Assembly (NCBI RefSeq): GCF_009901585.1 | Contig: NZ_WXYO01000003.1 | Span: forward strand, 310,001-374,000 | DNA: 64,000 bases | Reading direction: 5' to 3' | From: Poritiphilus flavus | Lineage (GTDB): Bacteria > Bacteroidota > Bacteroidia > Flavobacteriales > Flavobacteriaceae | Part shown: positions 12,426 to 20,777 of the stretch, one piece after another | Numbering within the stretch: the stretch's first letter is position 1 | Layout: every line of letters begins with the position of its first letter | Program-made: the position numbers and the translations under genes | Notes under the pieces: model-generated | The model's input: the letters and a program-made list of their open reading frames with translations, nothing else | Database searches by the model: none | Told to the model about the DNA's origin: nothing

Positions 12426-12986
12426 ATGAGCCCTTGGAAATATCTGTTGACCCTTGCAGCTATACTTATCCTTTTTCCTGCGGAGCAGGCAGAGGCCCAG
12501 GTAGTTAGGCGCAGGGGTGTAACTGTGGTCAAAGTAGACCGCAGAACCAAAAGAAAAATACGAAGGAAAAAAAGAAGGATCCGAAGAAGAACCCTCAGAC
12601 GTTTACCGGCCAATACCGTTGCGATCAGGTATAGGAATGTGAATTATTACCCTGTAGGCGGTATGTATTTTATACCCAGGCAAGGCGTTTATGTCCGGGC
12701 TTTTCCTCCCCGTGGCTTTAGGGTAGCGACCGTGCCGGGCAATGTGGTTCGGATAAGCGTTAAGGGTAGTCCTTACTTGTATTCCGAGGGCGTTTTTTAC
12801 CAGGAAGACAAAGGGGCGTACGAAGTGGTTGATGCGCCACTTGGCGCTGTGGTGGAGGAATTACCTGAGGATGCTGAAAAGATGAATTTTGACGGGATCT
12901 CTACCTACGAACTGAACGAAGTGCTTTATCAGGCCATTGATGACGGTTACGAAGTAATAGATCTGCTTGAGGAACCCGAAGAGTAA
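12426..12986 (+). CDS. Exported DUF6515-like protein with a very basic segment
   Basis: 186 residues with a signal peptide (1-24, ending EAEAQ-like AEAQ). Directly after it, residues about 36-60 are almost entirely Arg and Lys (RTKRKIRRKKRRIRRRTLRR). A conserved region follows, with VNYYPVGGMYFIPRQGVY and a later YLYSEGVFYQEDKGAYEVV and PLGAVVEELP, the repeated pattern of DUF6515 proteins. The C-terminus is acidic. Function is unknown; an envelope location is inferred. The basic tract might bind acidic polysaccharide, LPS or nucleic acid. Confidence 0.7.
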   Translation: MSPWKYLLTLAAILILFPAEQAEAQVVRRRGVTVVKVDRRTKRKIRRKKRRIRRRTLRRLPANTVAIRYRNVNYYPVGGMYFIPRQGVYVRAFPPRGFRVATVPGNVVRISVKGSPYLYSEGVFYQEDKGAYEVVDAPLGAVVEELPEDAEKMNFDGISTYELNEVLYQAIDDGYEVIDLLEEPEE

Positions 12987-13010
12987 ATAAGTTTAAAGTA
13001 GGAAACAAAA

Positions 13011-13036
13011 AAAGCCCTGACATTAGTCGGGGCTTT
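13011..13036. terminator. Hairpin terminator after the DUF6515 gene
   Basis: AAAGCCCTGAC and GTCGGGGCTTT form an 11-bp stem with one mismatch around ATTA. On the minus strand it is followed by a run of Ts, so it could also stop transcripts arriving from the fasciclin side. Confidence 0.55.
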
Positions 13037-13193
13037 GGCATTAAGTAGGTTAAGTTTGGTAAGATTTGGGACTTCTAAAATGCGTCAATCTTTCTACTAA
13101 AAAAAAGATAAGTTGTCAAGCTTCGTTTTTTGTATGCTAACCCGTTCTATTCTGATGTCTGATTTTTAGCTGAGGAAAACAGATAGCAGAAAA

Positions 13194-13219
13194 AACGCTC
13201 CCGCATACACGGGAACGTT
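13194..13219. terminator. Bidirectional hairpin terminator after the fasciclin gene
   Basis: AACGCTCCCG and CGGGAACGTT form a near-perfect stem with A and T runs on both sides. It lies 28 bp beyond the stop of the minus-strand FAS1 gene. Confidence 0.65.
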
Positions 13220-13246
13220 TTTCAAACCGATTCTAAAAACTGAGCT

Positions 13247-14650
13247 TTAGTTTGTAGTATCTGGTAAAAGAACGGTATTTAAAACATGGATCACTCCATT
13301 GTTCGCCTGAACGTCTACAGCGATAATTCCGATACCGGTATTTCCAGCGCCGTCTGTTACGTCTGCGATGTTTCCATCAGTTCCGGGAAGATCAATTGAA
13401 AAGGTATCACCTTCCAGGGTTGCAGGAGTAACTGTGGTTCCGTTTGGCGTAAGGTCTCCGGAGCGAATATTCGCAGGGGAGATCACATGATGCTGCAGCA
13501 CCGCTGTCAATAGTCCCTCTTCTATATCTCCTACAGCATCCCAATCAGAATTGCTGTCCAGCAGGTTTTGGAAAGCCATATCAGTAGGGGCGAATACGGT
13601 GAATGGCCCATCTCCACTAAGTACAGAAACGAAATCTGTGGCTGGCGTAGCATCCGTTAGTGCTGTAACCAGCGGTGCAAATGTTGGGTCTGCTACTGCA
13701 AAAGTTACTACAGTAGGTAAATCAATTACAGCATCTACGGCGTGAATCACTCCATTAGTAGCTATAACATCTGCAGCTACCACAGAAGAAACGCCGTTCA
13801 AAGTAACACCGTCATCAGTATTGATGTACAAGCTCAGGTTATCTCCATCAGCATTGGCCGCTACTGTATTCACATAAGAATTGGACAATCCAGTAGAAAG
13901 TGCAGCGGTCCCGGCGATAACATGGTTAGACAAAATGTCTGCCAATTCATTTGAATTTGGATTTGTAAAAGCGGTAAAGGCCGCGTTCACCGGTGCAAAT
14001 ACAGTGTAGTCCGCAGTGTCGCCGGATAGCAAATCTGTAAAAGTAGTATTTCCTCCGGCGGTTAGTGCGCCTACCAATTCAGTAAGGTCTGGATTGGCTA
14101 CAGCGTGATCCACAATAGTAGGCAGCCCTATTACCTTATCTACCACGTGTACTACACCATTAGAGGCGTCTACGTCTGCAATAGCGACAGTAGAGACTCC
14201 GTTGATAACAACTCCGGAAGACTTATCTACAAAAAGACTGAGGTTCTGTCCATCAGGCCCTGCAGTTGAAGAAGATGAAATATAACCTGTTGCAAGATCT
14301 GCCTCGAAACTCTCTCCGCTTACAACATGGTTAAGAAGCACCTGCGTCAGCACATCTTCAGGAATTGCTTCCAGAGAAGAGAAGTTGTTGTCTGCCAGGA
14401 AGTCCAGAAATGCCTGGTCGGTAGGAGCAAAAACTGTAAAAGGTCCGTCTCCCCTTAAAGTACTTGTTAGGTTGGCGCGTTCCAGGGCGGCCAAAAGATT
14501 CACGAGGTTATTGTCAATTGCAGTATCCACGATATCCGGTTGTGGAGGTAGGATAACTACAGTGCCGTCATCATCATCCGAACAAGAAAGGGAAAAGGTT
14601 AAAAACAATGCCATCGAGGCATACTGAAATAATTTAGTGAATGATTTCAT
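13247..14650 (-). CDS. Lipoprotein with three fasciclin (FAS1) domains
   Basis: 467 residues. The lipobox LSCS gives a lipidated Cys at about residue 23, followed by an acidic DDDD stretch often seen on surface-exposed Bacteroidota lipoproteins. Three FAS1 domains follow at about 40-175, 180-315 and 318-465. Domains 1 and 3 have the FAS1 signature GPFTVFAPTD and domain 2 the variant ADYTVFAPVN; each ends with a NGVVHVVD or NGVIH.. motif. FAS1 proteins mediate adhesion to cells or polysaccharide. The gene stands alone between terminators and the mnmA promoter. Confidence 0.92.
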   Translation of the reverse strand: MKSFTKLFQYASMALFLTFSLSCSDDDDGTVVILPPQPDIVDTAIDNNLVNLLAALERANLTSTLRGDGPFTVFAPTDQAFLDFLADNNFSSLEAIPEDVLTQVLLNHVVSGESFEADLATGYISSSSTAGPDGQNLSLFVDKSSGVVINGVSTVAIADVDASNGVVHVVDKVIGLPTIVDHAVANPDLTELVGALTAGGNTTFTDLLSGDTADYTVFAPVNAAFTAFTNPNSNELADILSNHVIAGTAALSTGLSNSYVNTVAANADGDNLSLYINTDDGVTLNGVSSVVAADVIATNGVIHAVDAVIDLPTVVTFAVADPTFAPLVTALTDATPATDFVSVLSGDGPFTVFAPTDMAFQNLLDSNSDWDAVGDIEEGLLTAVLQHHVISPANIRSGDLTPNGTTVTPATLEGDTFSIDLPGTDGNIADVTDGAGNTGIGIIAVDVQANNGVIHVLNTVLLPDTTN

Positions 14651-14859
14651 TTGAGGGTTTTTAGATGTTAAAATGTTTAAAGATATATACTTGTTGATTA
14701 AACAGAATTACAAATTAGAAATCCTGTTTCAATGTCGTTGTTTGTAAAAGCCATTATATCTTAAATAATAGCGGCTACATCCCCAAGATGAATATTAAAC
14801 GTCAGGTTGCGTTTGTTTAATATATTTTATAAAAAGTTTAACAAAATGAATTTAACCGT

Positions 14860-14893
14860 ATTCCCGCTCCTAAAGGGTGAAACCAGCGGGAAT
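14860..14893. other. Hairpin upstream of mnmA
   Basis: ATTCCCGCT and AGCGGGAAT form a perfect 9-bp stem with a 16-base loop, 25 bp before the mnmA -7 box. There is no T run. It may be a regulator site or an RNA structure; nothing here identifies it. Confidence 0.35.
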
Positions 14894-14917
14894 TAGCTCT
14901 TAAAGCCTACTTTTTTG

Positions 14918-14925
14918 TACTTTTG
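14918..14925 (+). promoter_or_regulatory. -7 box of mnmA
   Basis: TACTTTTG matches TAnnTTTG, 16 bp upstream of the ATG at 14942. No clear -33 TTG was seen. Confidence 0.45.
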
Positions 14926-14941
14926 CAGCTCAATTTGAGTG

Positions 14942-16132
14942 ATGAAAAAAGTTGTAGTCGGACTTTCCGGAGGAGTTGATTCCAGTGTAGCTGCCTTTCT
15001 TCTTAAGGAACAGGGATATGAGGTTATCGGGCTGTTCATGAAGAACTGGCATGATGATAGTGTGACCATTTCCAATGAATGTCCGTGGCTTGAGGATAGT
15101 AACGACGCGCTAATTGTAGCGGAAAAACTTGGTGTCCCCTTTCAAACGGTCGATCTGAGTGCTGAATACAAGGAACGAATTGTGGATTATATGTTCCGGG
15201 AATACGAAATGGGCAGAACTCCTAACCCTGATGTCCTTTGTAACAGGGAGATCAAGTTTGATGTTTTTCTGAAAATCGCTTTACAGCTGGGGGCGGATTA
15301 CGTGGCAACCGGCCATTATTGCCGTAAAGGTACTCTTGTCAATGCGGATGGATCTGAAACTTACCAGTTATTGGCTGGACTGGATGGAAACAAAGATCAG
15401 TCTTATTTCCTGTGTCAGCTTTCTCAGGACCAACTGGCCAAAACTCTCTTTCCTATAGGGGAACTGACCAAGCCGGAAGTCCGGAAGATAGCCGCGCAAA
15501 ACGATCTGGTTACCGCCGAAAAAAAGGATTCTCAGGGATTGTGCTTTATCGGAAAAGTACGCTTGCCTGATTTTCTTCAACAAAAGCTTAAACCAAAAAA
15601 AGGAATCATCGTTGAAGTGCCGGCTAGTATCGCGCAATACGATAAGGTAACCCCTGACTTCAATTCCAAGGAAGAGGAACTGGCGTATCATGCAGAAAAA
15701 CCTGCCTATTCCGTAGCGGATGGCATGGTGGTGGGAGAACACCAGGGAGCTCATTACTTTACCATAGGGCAGCGTAAAGGTCTTGATGTAGGCGGAACCA
15801 AAGAACCGCTGTTTGTAATAGACACAGATGTTGAAGAGAATGTGATCTACACCGGTCAGGGCAAACAACATCCGGGTTTGTACCGCAGAACACTTTTCGT
15901 TTCCGATGAAGAACTGCACTGGGTCAGAACTGATCTGGCTCTTGCATCCGATGAATCCATGAGGGTGAGGGCACGTATTCGATATCGTCAACCGCTGCAG
16001 TCCGCAGAATTGCACAAAATAGATGGTGGTCTTTACGTAGACTTTGAAGAGCCTCAATCTGCCATCACTGAAGGGCAATTTGTCGCCTGGTACCTGGAAG
16101 ACGAATTGATAGGCTCGGGGGTGATTGGGTAG
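14942..16132 (+). CDS. mnmA: tRNA-specific 2-thiouridylase MnmA
   Basis: Installs the 2-thio group on U34 of tRNA-Lys, -Glu and -Gln in the cytoplasm. 396 residues. The PP-loop SGGVDSS is at 9-15. Catalytic cysteines are C100 in [12 protein letters not shown] and C201 in GLCFIGKV, and the FTIGQRKGL motif is present. The frame also opens at a GTG one codon earlier (14939); the [14 protein letters not shown] is the likely start. The gene has its own -7 box. Downstream is a 42-bp tandem repeat array. Confidence 0.95.
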   Translation: MKKVVVGLSGGVDSSVAAFLLKEQGYEVIGLFMKNWHDDSVTISNECPWLEDSNDALIVAEKLGVPFQTVDLSAEYKERIVDYMFREYEMGRTPNPDVLCNREIKFDVFLKIALQLGADYVATGHYCRKGTLVNADGSETYQLLAGLDGNKDQSYFLCQLSQDQLAKTLFPIGELTKPEVRKIAAQNDLVTAEKKDSQGLCFIGKVRLPDFLQQKLKPKKGIIVEVPASIAQYDKVTPDFNSKEEELAYHAEKPAYSVADGMVVGEHQGAHYFTIGQRKGLDVGGTKEPLFVIDTDVEENVIYTGQGKQHPGLYRRTLFVSDEELHWVRTDLALASDESMRVRARIRYRQPLQSAELHKIDGGLYVDFEEPQSAITEGQFVAWYLEDELIGSGVIG

Positions 16133-16136
16133 TATT

Positions 16137-16304
16137 CAGTTGGCAGTCCTCCTTCGCTGAAGCTACGGAGGATGAAATCAGTTGGCAGTCCTTCTTCGCT
16201 GAAGCTACGGAGGATGAAATCAGTGAACAGTCCTCCTTCGCTGAAGCTACGGAGGATGAAATCAGTTAACAGTCCTCCTTCGCTGAAGCTTCGGAGGATA
16301 AATT
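16137..16304. repeat. Tandem array, four 42-bp units
   Basis: Four head-to-tail units begin with CAGT at exactly 16137, 16179, 16221 and 16263. Each unit holds an imperfect hairpin, TCCTCC...GGAGGA around TTCGCTGAAGCTAC. The unit length is 6 x 7 bp, so the CAGT heptamer phase seen in other arrays of this window is kept. Most variation is at unit positions 5-7 (TGG, TGG, GAA, TAA). Related single copies occur near 38520-38552 and 62188. Confidence 0.9.
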
Positions 16305-16321
16305 GTCTATCTTTTGCCTAA

Positions 16322-16383
16322 AACTTAAAACCTCTAATTGAACTTAAACTTATACTTGTATTTTCACTTACACTTATCCTTAA
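16322..16383. repeat. Degenerate hexamer (ACTTAN) array abutting a start codon
   Basis: Repeats of ACTTAA, ACTTAT, ACTTGT and ACTTAC with a main step of 6 bp run up to the ATG of the following gene at 16387. Confidence 0.75.
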
Positions 16384-16386
16384 ACC

Positions 16387-17340
16387 ATGAAAAACCGCAT
16401 CACTGAACTCTTCAATATTCAATACCCAATAATCCAGGCTGGGATGATCTGGGCTAGTGGCTGGCGACTGGCTTCGGCCGTCTCCAATGCGGGAGGTTTG
16501 GGTTTGATAGGGGCAGGAAGCATGTATCCGGAGGTGTTGCGCGAGCACATTCAGAAGTGTAAGCAGGCAACGGGCAAGCCGTTTGGGGTTAATGTGCCTA
16601 TGCTTTACCCGGATATTGAAAAGTTGATGGAGATTATCCTGGAGTTAGGTGTAAAAATAGTTTTCACCTCGGCAGGCAACCCAAAGACCTGGACGAAATA
16701 CCTTAAGGAAAACGGAATTACGGTGGTTCATGTGGTAAGCAGTGTAAGGTTCGCGCTGAAGGCCCAAGAAGCCGGAGTGGATGCCATAGTAGCGGAAGGC
16801 TTTGAGGCAGGTGGACATAACGGCAGGGATGAGACCACTACCTTAACCCTTATTCCCGCGGTTAGTGAGAAAATTAGCATCCCCCTGATAGCTGCCGGAG
16901 GTATTGCTACGGGGCAGGCCATGTTGGCCGCGATGGTACTAGGTGCGGATGGAGTACAACTGGGAAGCAGATTTGTGGCAAGCAATGAAGCCTCTTCCCA
17001 TCAACTATTTAAGGAAAAGGTCGTTGAAGCCGGCGAGGGTGATACCCACCTGACACTTAAGGAATTGGCCCCGGTAAGGCTTATTAAGAACAAGTTTTAC
17101 AATGACATACAACAGGCCTATGCCAATGGTGCTGACGCGGACCAGCTCCGGGAACTGCTGGGAAGGGCCAGGGCGAAACGCGGCATGTTCGAGGGTGATT
17201 TGGAAGAGGGGGAATTGGAGATAGGCCAGGTTTCAGCCCTTATCCACGATATCAGGCCTGCCGCAGAGATCGTTGAAGAACTGATGCGCGAATTCAGATT
17301 GAGCAAAGAATCGATTCAGACCGCTAAATTTAAAGTCTGA
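16387..17340 (+). CDS. FMN-dependent nitronate monooxygenase / FabK-like enoyl reductase
   Basis: 317-residue FMN TIM barrel of the 2-nitropropane dioxygenase/FabK family. Landmarks are IIQAGMIWASG near the start, EGFEAGGHNGRDETT in the middle, and the phosphate-binding segments AAGGIATG and GADGVQLGSRF. Family members oxidise nitronates (detoxification) or reduce enoyl-ACP (FabK); sequence reading alone does not decide between them. The start codon lies four bases after a hexamer repeat array that fills the upstream gap. Confidence 0.85.
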   Translation: MKNRITELFNIQYPIIQAGMIWASGWRLASAVSNAGGLGLIGAGSMYPEVLREHIQKCKQATGKPFGVNVPMLYPDIEKLMEIILELGVKIVFTSAGNPKTWTKYLKENGITVVHVVSSVRFALKAQEAGVDAIVAEGFEAGGHNGRDETTTLTLIPAVSEKISIPLIAAGGIATGQAMLAAMVLGADGVQLGSRFVASNEASSHQLFKEKVVEAGEGDTHLTLKELAPVRLIKNKFYNDIQQAYANGADADQLRELLGRARAKRGMFEGDLEEGELEIGQVSALIHDIRPAAEIVEELMREFRLSKESIQTAKFKV

Positions 17341-17355
17341 AAAGGTTGCAGCATG

Positions 17356-18036
17356 CTAACCGGGATCGGCATACTCAGATTCCAATAGTTTTTCAATATC
17401 CGAGATTATGCGTTCTAACTCTTCGTCCTTTGTCCCATCGTAGACCCCTCGTATTCTTTTATCCGGATCCACCAGTATAAAATTTGGGGAGTGAATAAAA
17501 TCCTGTAGCAGGCCATCACCTTCATCGGTAACCGCGAAGAACTGCTTTCTTGCCAGATCATAAATGTGTTCTTTATCCCCGGTACAGAGATGCCATTTTC
17601 CCTGGATTGCCTGATATTCGTTGGCGTAAGCTTTGAGCACCGCGATGCTGTCATATTCCGGGGTAACTGATATCGAAAGCAGTTTTAGCATAGGCTCCTC
17701 ACGAAAATACGCCTGTAGTTTCTCCATGTTTCGGCTCATCACCGGACAAATGCTGGGGCAGCGGGTAAAGAAAAAGTCAGCCACGAATAGCTTTCCCTGG
17801 AAATTCTCCGGGCCTATGGTATCTCCGTCCTGGTCTATCAGAGAAAAATCCCCTATCCTGTGGTTGGCCCTTATATGCCTCAGGTCCGGATGTACATATT
17901 CCGGATTAAGGCCATTTGGTTGATAAACAGGCAGACTGCTCTCAGGTTTATCCTTCCCCAGATAAAGCCATATGGCAATGGCGGCAGCCACAGCTACCGG
18001 GACCAGTGCTGAGATTGATCTTCTTTTGATGCCCAT
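17356..18036 (-). CDS. SCO1/SenC family copper chaperone
   Basis: 226 residues with an N-terminal membrane anchor (about 8-26) and a thioredoxin-like domain facing the periplasm. The copper site is complete: C93 and C97 in TRCPSICPVM and H182 in DFIHSPNF. SCO proteins deliver copper or manage thiols for the CuA centre of cytochrome c oxidase. It lies 11 bp downstream of the TPR gene on the same strand, so the two are probably co-transcribed. Confidence 0.93.
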   Translation of the reverse strand: MGIKRRSISALVPVAVAAAIAIWLYLGKDKPESSLPVYQPNGLNPEYVHPDLRHIRANHRIGDFSLIDQDGDTIGPENFQGKLFVADFFFTRCPSICPVMSRNMEKLQAYFREEPMLKLLSISVTPEYDSIAVLKAYANEYQAIQGKWHLCTGDKEHIYDLARKQFFAVTDEGDGLLQDFIHSPNFILVDPDKRIRGVYDGTKDEELERIISDIEKLLESEYADPG

Positions 18037-18047
18037 TTTTAGGATGG

Positions 18048-19778
18048 CTACAAGACAGAGTTGTCAATTTCAATGTCTGCGTGCTGCCAGGCCTTGTCAA
18101 ACCGGGCTTTTACCTTGTCGGCCTCCGAATCTTTCCCCTGAGCTTTCAGGCTTTGGTATAATCCCATCAGGGACCAGCCATTTTCACGAAGTTTTTCCAA
18201 ATCCTCCAGGTAAACCTTTTCGGCCTCAGCGTACTTTTCCGCCTTCATAAACAATGCGCCAAGGGTCTGTCTGGTCGGAATATGCCATGCGGCAGGTTCG
18301 CTGTAAACCAGCTGGTCCTCCAGCGTAACAGCCTCCTTTAAATGACCGATAGCAGCGTCCAGGTCGCCTTCGGCAGCCGCTACCTCTCCCGCGACTACAT
18401 GATATGCGACTGCGGCAATCGTTGAGGACGGATTGGTGTAGTTGGCGATGATCTGCTCTAAGTCGGGATCCGCTTTCATAGTTTTAAGGGCCTCCAGTTC
18501 CTCAGTAGCTTCCTTTAGGTTCTCTTTGCGTAAAAATGCAATACCACGGGAATAGTGCCAGATAAGCTTGAGATGTTTGTACTGATCTCCGGGATAGGGT
18601 ACCGTAAGAATCTGGTTCCAGTCCCCAAACCGTGTATAGGCCAGAAGGGGAGTAGAGGCAAAATCCTGTAGAAAATGCAGATTGGCCAATTCACCAATAG
18701 GTACTTTTTCCGCTGTTTTTTTGGCAGCATCAATAGCTGTCTCACTATTGCCCAGTAAGCTCGCTGCAGACCAGAGAAAGTGCAGGTTATGAGGATAGTA
18801 GCCCAAAGGATACATACCTTGAGTAAAACACTGAGAAATATAATCCTCATCAGCCAGAATGGCATTCTGATTCGCTTTGACCGCATCCTCGTAACGCCCT
18901 ACCCGTATATAAATATGGGATGGCATATGTACCAGGTGTCCGGCAGCAGGCATCAGCCCGCCTAAACGATCTGCACTTGGCACGGCCAGATCCGGCTTGG
19001 GAAGTTCTACCATATGAATGTAATAATGGTGTGCCCCCGGATGGTCCGGATTTAGCTCCATGGCTTTCTCCAGGGCAGCCTTTGCCTTTAGGGTATTGGG
19101 TGCAGGATTACCATCGTTATCCCAGTAGTTCCAAGGCATGGTGTTCATCACCGAGGCAGCGTATAATGTCTGGATATCCGCGTCATCCGGATAATCGCCA
19201 GCTACTTTTTCCATGGCAACCATATAGGCCTTATTCAATTCCTGAATGTCTTTAGTAAGATCCGCACTGTACCTGGACGCCAATGCACCAATTAATGCCT
19301 GCTCTTTTTTGCTAACATTCCCGGTCATTTTACTGGCCTTTTCCAGCGCTTCAACGCATTTTTGCTTTCTTTCGTCATCCGGCAAGGCATCGTTAATATT
19401 GGGTCCGAGTGCATAAGCCTGCCCCCAGTAGGTCATGGCGGAATTCGGATCCAGACGCGAAGCTTCCATAAAGGCCCTATGGGCTTCCGCATGATTAAAG
19501 GCGTAGGTCAATCTTATGCCCTGATTAAAAAAATCCTGGGCTGGTTTATGAGCTGTACTGATCTCAAATTGATGATTACCCAGATTCTCAAAGAGTGGAG
19601 CGATCTGTTTGGTGGTGTCTACGTCTTTCAGTAAATATTTCGCAACGGTGCATTTAATACCGTAAAATGAAGCTTTTTGTGATGCTTCATAGGAGCTCTC
19701 CGGTTTGCTACTGGTTTCTAAGTATACTGCAAGTACTATCACAGCAGCACATAAAACCAAACTCAGTTTTGTTTTCAT
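18048..19778 (-). CDS. Exported TPR-repeat protein
   Basis: 576 residues with a signal anchor (KLSLVLCAAVIVLAVYL). Several tetratricopeptide pairs can be seen, for example FNHAEAHRAFMEASRLDP, ALEKAMELNPDHPGAHHY and the C-terminal AEKYAEAEKVYLEDLE. The segment HHYYIHMVELP and the following HMPSHIYIRVGRYEDA mark a family of marine TPR proteins of unknown function that often lies near redox or copper genes. It immediately precedes the SCO1 gene. Confidence 0.8.
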   Translation of the reverse strand: MKTKLSLVLCAAVIVLAVYLETSSKPESSYEASQKASFYGIKCTVAKYLLKDVDTTKQIAPLFENLGNHQFEISTAHKPAQDFFNQGIRLTYAFNHAEAHRAFMEASRLDPNSAMTYWGQAYALGPNINDALPDDERKQKCVEALEKASKMTGNVSKKEQALIGALASRYSADLTKDIQELNKAYMVAMEKVAGDYPDDADIQTLYAASVMNTMPWNYWDNDGNPAPNTLKAKAALEKAMELNPDHPGAHHYYIHMVELPKPDLAVPSADRLGGLMPAAGHLVHMPSHIYIRVGRYEDAVKANQNAILADEDYISQCFTQGMYPLGYYPHNLHFLWSAASLLGNSETAIDAAKKTAEKVPIGELANLHFLQDFASTPLLAYTRFGDWNQILTVPYPGDQYKHLKLIWHYSRGIAFLRKENLKEATEELEALKTMKADPDLEQIIANYTNPSSTIAAVAYHVVAGEVAAAEGDLDAAIGHLKEAVTLEDQLVYSEPAAWHIPTRQTLGALFMKAEKYAEAEKVYLEDLEKLRENGWSLMGLYQSLKAQGKDSEADKVKARFDKAWQHADIEIDNSVL

Positions 19779-19926
19779 GCTATTGAAATTAAGGTTGTTT
19801 AAACTCTAAAGGGGGAATTTTGAAGATTAGGGCTGGCAAATAATATGCAATGAACTTCAGGCGACTAAAGATAACGATTTTGTGAGAGTTTTTTATAAAC
19901 TAAACGAAGGGCCCGGAACGAATACT

Positions 19927-19955
19927 TCTGAGGTCAGGCGTGGCGGGACCTCAGA
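19927..19955. repeat. Isolated hairpin, TCTGAGGTC/GACCTCAGA
   Basis: A perfect 9-bp stem with an 11-base loop, 25 bp beyond the stop of the alpha/beta hydrolase gene. There is no T run on the correct side for an intrinsic terminator of that gene. The AGGTC/GACCT arms resemble the larger hairpin at 47200-47249. Confidence 0.5.
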
Positions 19956-19979
19956 CAAAAAATCAGATCTTAATACGTT

Positions 19980-20777
19980 CTATTTATTCAAAAAAGCCAA
20001 AGAACGCTTTAAAAATTCTGCCTCGTATTTGCCCTTAATTGGAATATGTCCCTGACCAGGCACAATCCAACTCTCAGCTTTTCCAAGATTTTCATGCATC
20101 TGCTTCACCACTTCCGTTGGTAAAACCGCATCTTCTTCTCCGTTTATCAGCAGGGTTTTGGTCGGGATGTTCCTGAGGTCTTCCGGACTCATTCGGATCT
20201 CATAATTGAGGTCGGGATCAAAAAGGGAGCGTATCTGCGCTTCTCCATGATGATGGTTTTTGCGTAGGTCTTCAAGGAACTCAGGTGGCAGGTTCTCAAA
20301 ATCAAAAGTCTCGTTTTCTTCAAAATTGTCTTTCCCGCTGTAGTTGTGGATCGCACTGATAAGTATCATGGATCTGATACGTTCAGGATGATCTTTGGCC
20401 AGTTTTAAGAGAGCCAGACTTCCATAGCTGAGTCCTATTCCCTGGATTGTCTTAAGATTCAGGGTATCCATCAGGCCAATAATATCTTTCTTAACCAGTT
20501 CCAGAGAAAAATCGTCGGTCAGCGGAGAACTGCGTCCATGCCCCCTTAGATCCACCAGGATAACCTTGAATTTATCAGCAAAGCTTTTGACATAGTCTTT
20601 CCAGAACAAGGAGCTTTGCGTCCAACCGTGTAGCATCATCAGGGGTTCACCTTCCCCGTAGATCTCACAATACAAACGCACACCATTAATTTCAAGATAT
20701 TCTTTTTCAGGGTGTTCCTGGGCCAGTGTATTCATACTTCCCCATAATAATAGGATATAGATAAACGGGTGTTTCAA
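19980..20777 (-). CDS. Exported alpha/beta hydrolase
   Basis: 265 residues with a signal peptide (ending NTLAQ at about 20). Alpha/beta-hydrolase landmarks are the oxyanion HGW at 50-52, nucleophile elbow GLSYGS with S117, acid in LLINGEEDAVLP and histidine in GQGHIPI. The substrate is unknown. Its ATG overlaps the stop of the DUF3500 gene by four bases, so the two proteins are likely made together. Confidence 0.88.
   Translation of the reverse strand: MKHPFIYILLLWGSMNTLAQEHPEKEYLEINGVRLYCEIYGEGEPLMMLHGWTQSSLFWKDYVKSFADKFKVILVDLRGHGRSSPLTDDFSLELVKKDIIGLMDTLNLKTIQGIGLSYGSLALLKLAKDHPERIRSMILISAIHNYSGKDNFEENETFDFENLPPEFLEDLRKNHHHGEAQIRSLFDPDLNYEIRMSPEDLRNIPTKTLLINGEEDAVLPTEVVKQMHENLGKAESWIVPGQGHIPIKGKYEAEFLKRSLAFLNK

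Noticed and set aside
15368-16078. 236-residue open frame on the minus strand
   Set aside because: Antisense shadow of mnmA, whose identity is certain; no recognisable protein features.
16137-16304. CRISPR array with 42-bp period
   Set aside because: The whole 42-bp unit is repeated, with only a few variable bases, so there are no spacers.
19927-19955. Intrinsic terminator for the alpha/beta hydrolase gene
   Set aside because: The stem is perfect, but the T run is on the wrong side for minus-strand transcripts, so it was listed as a hairpin only.
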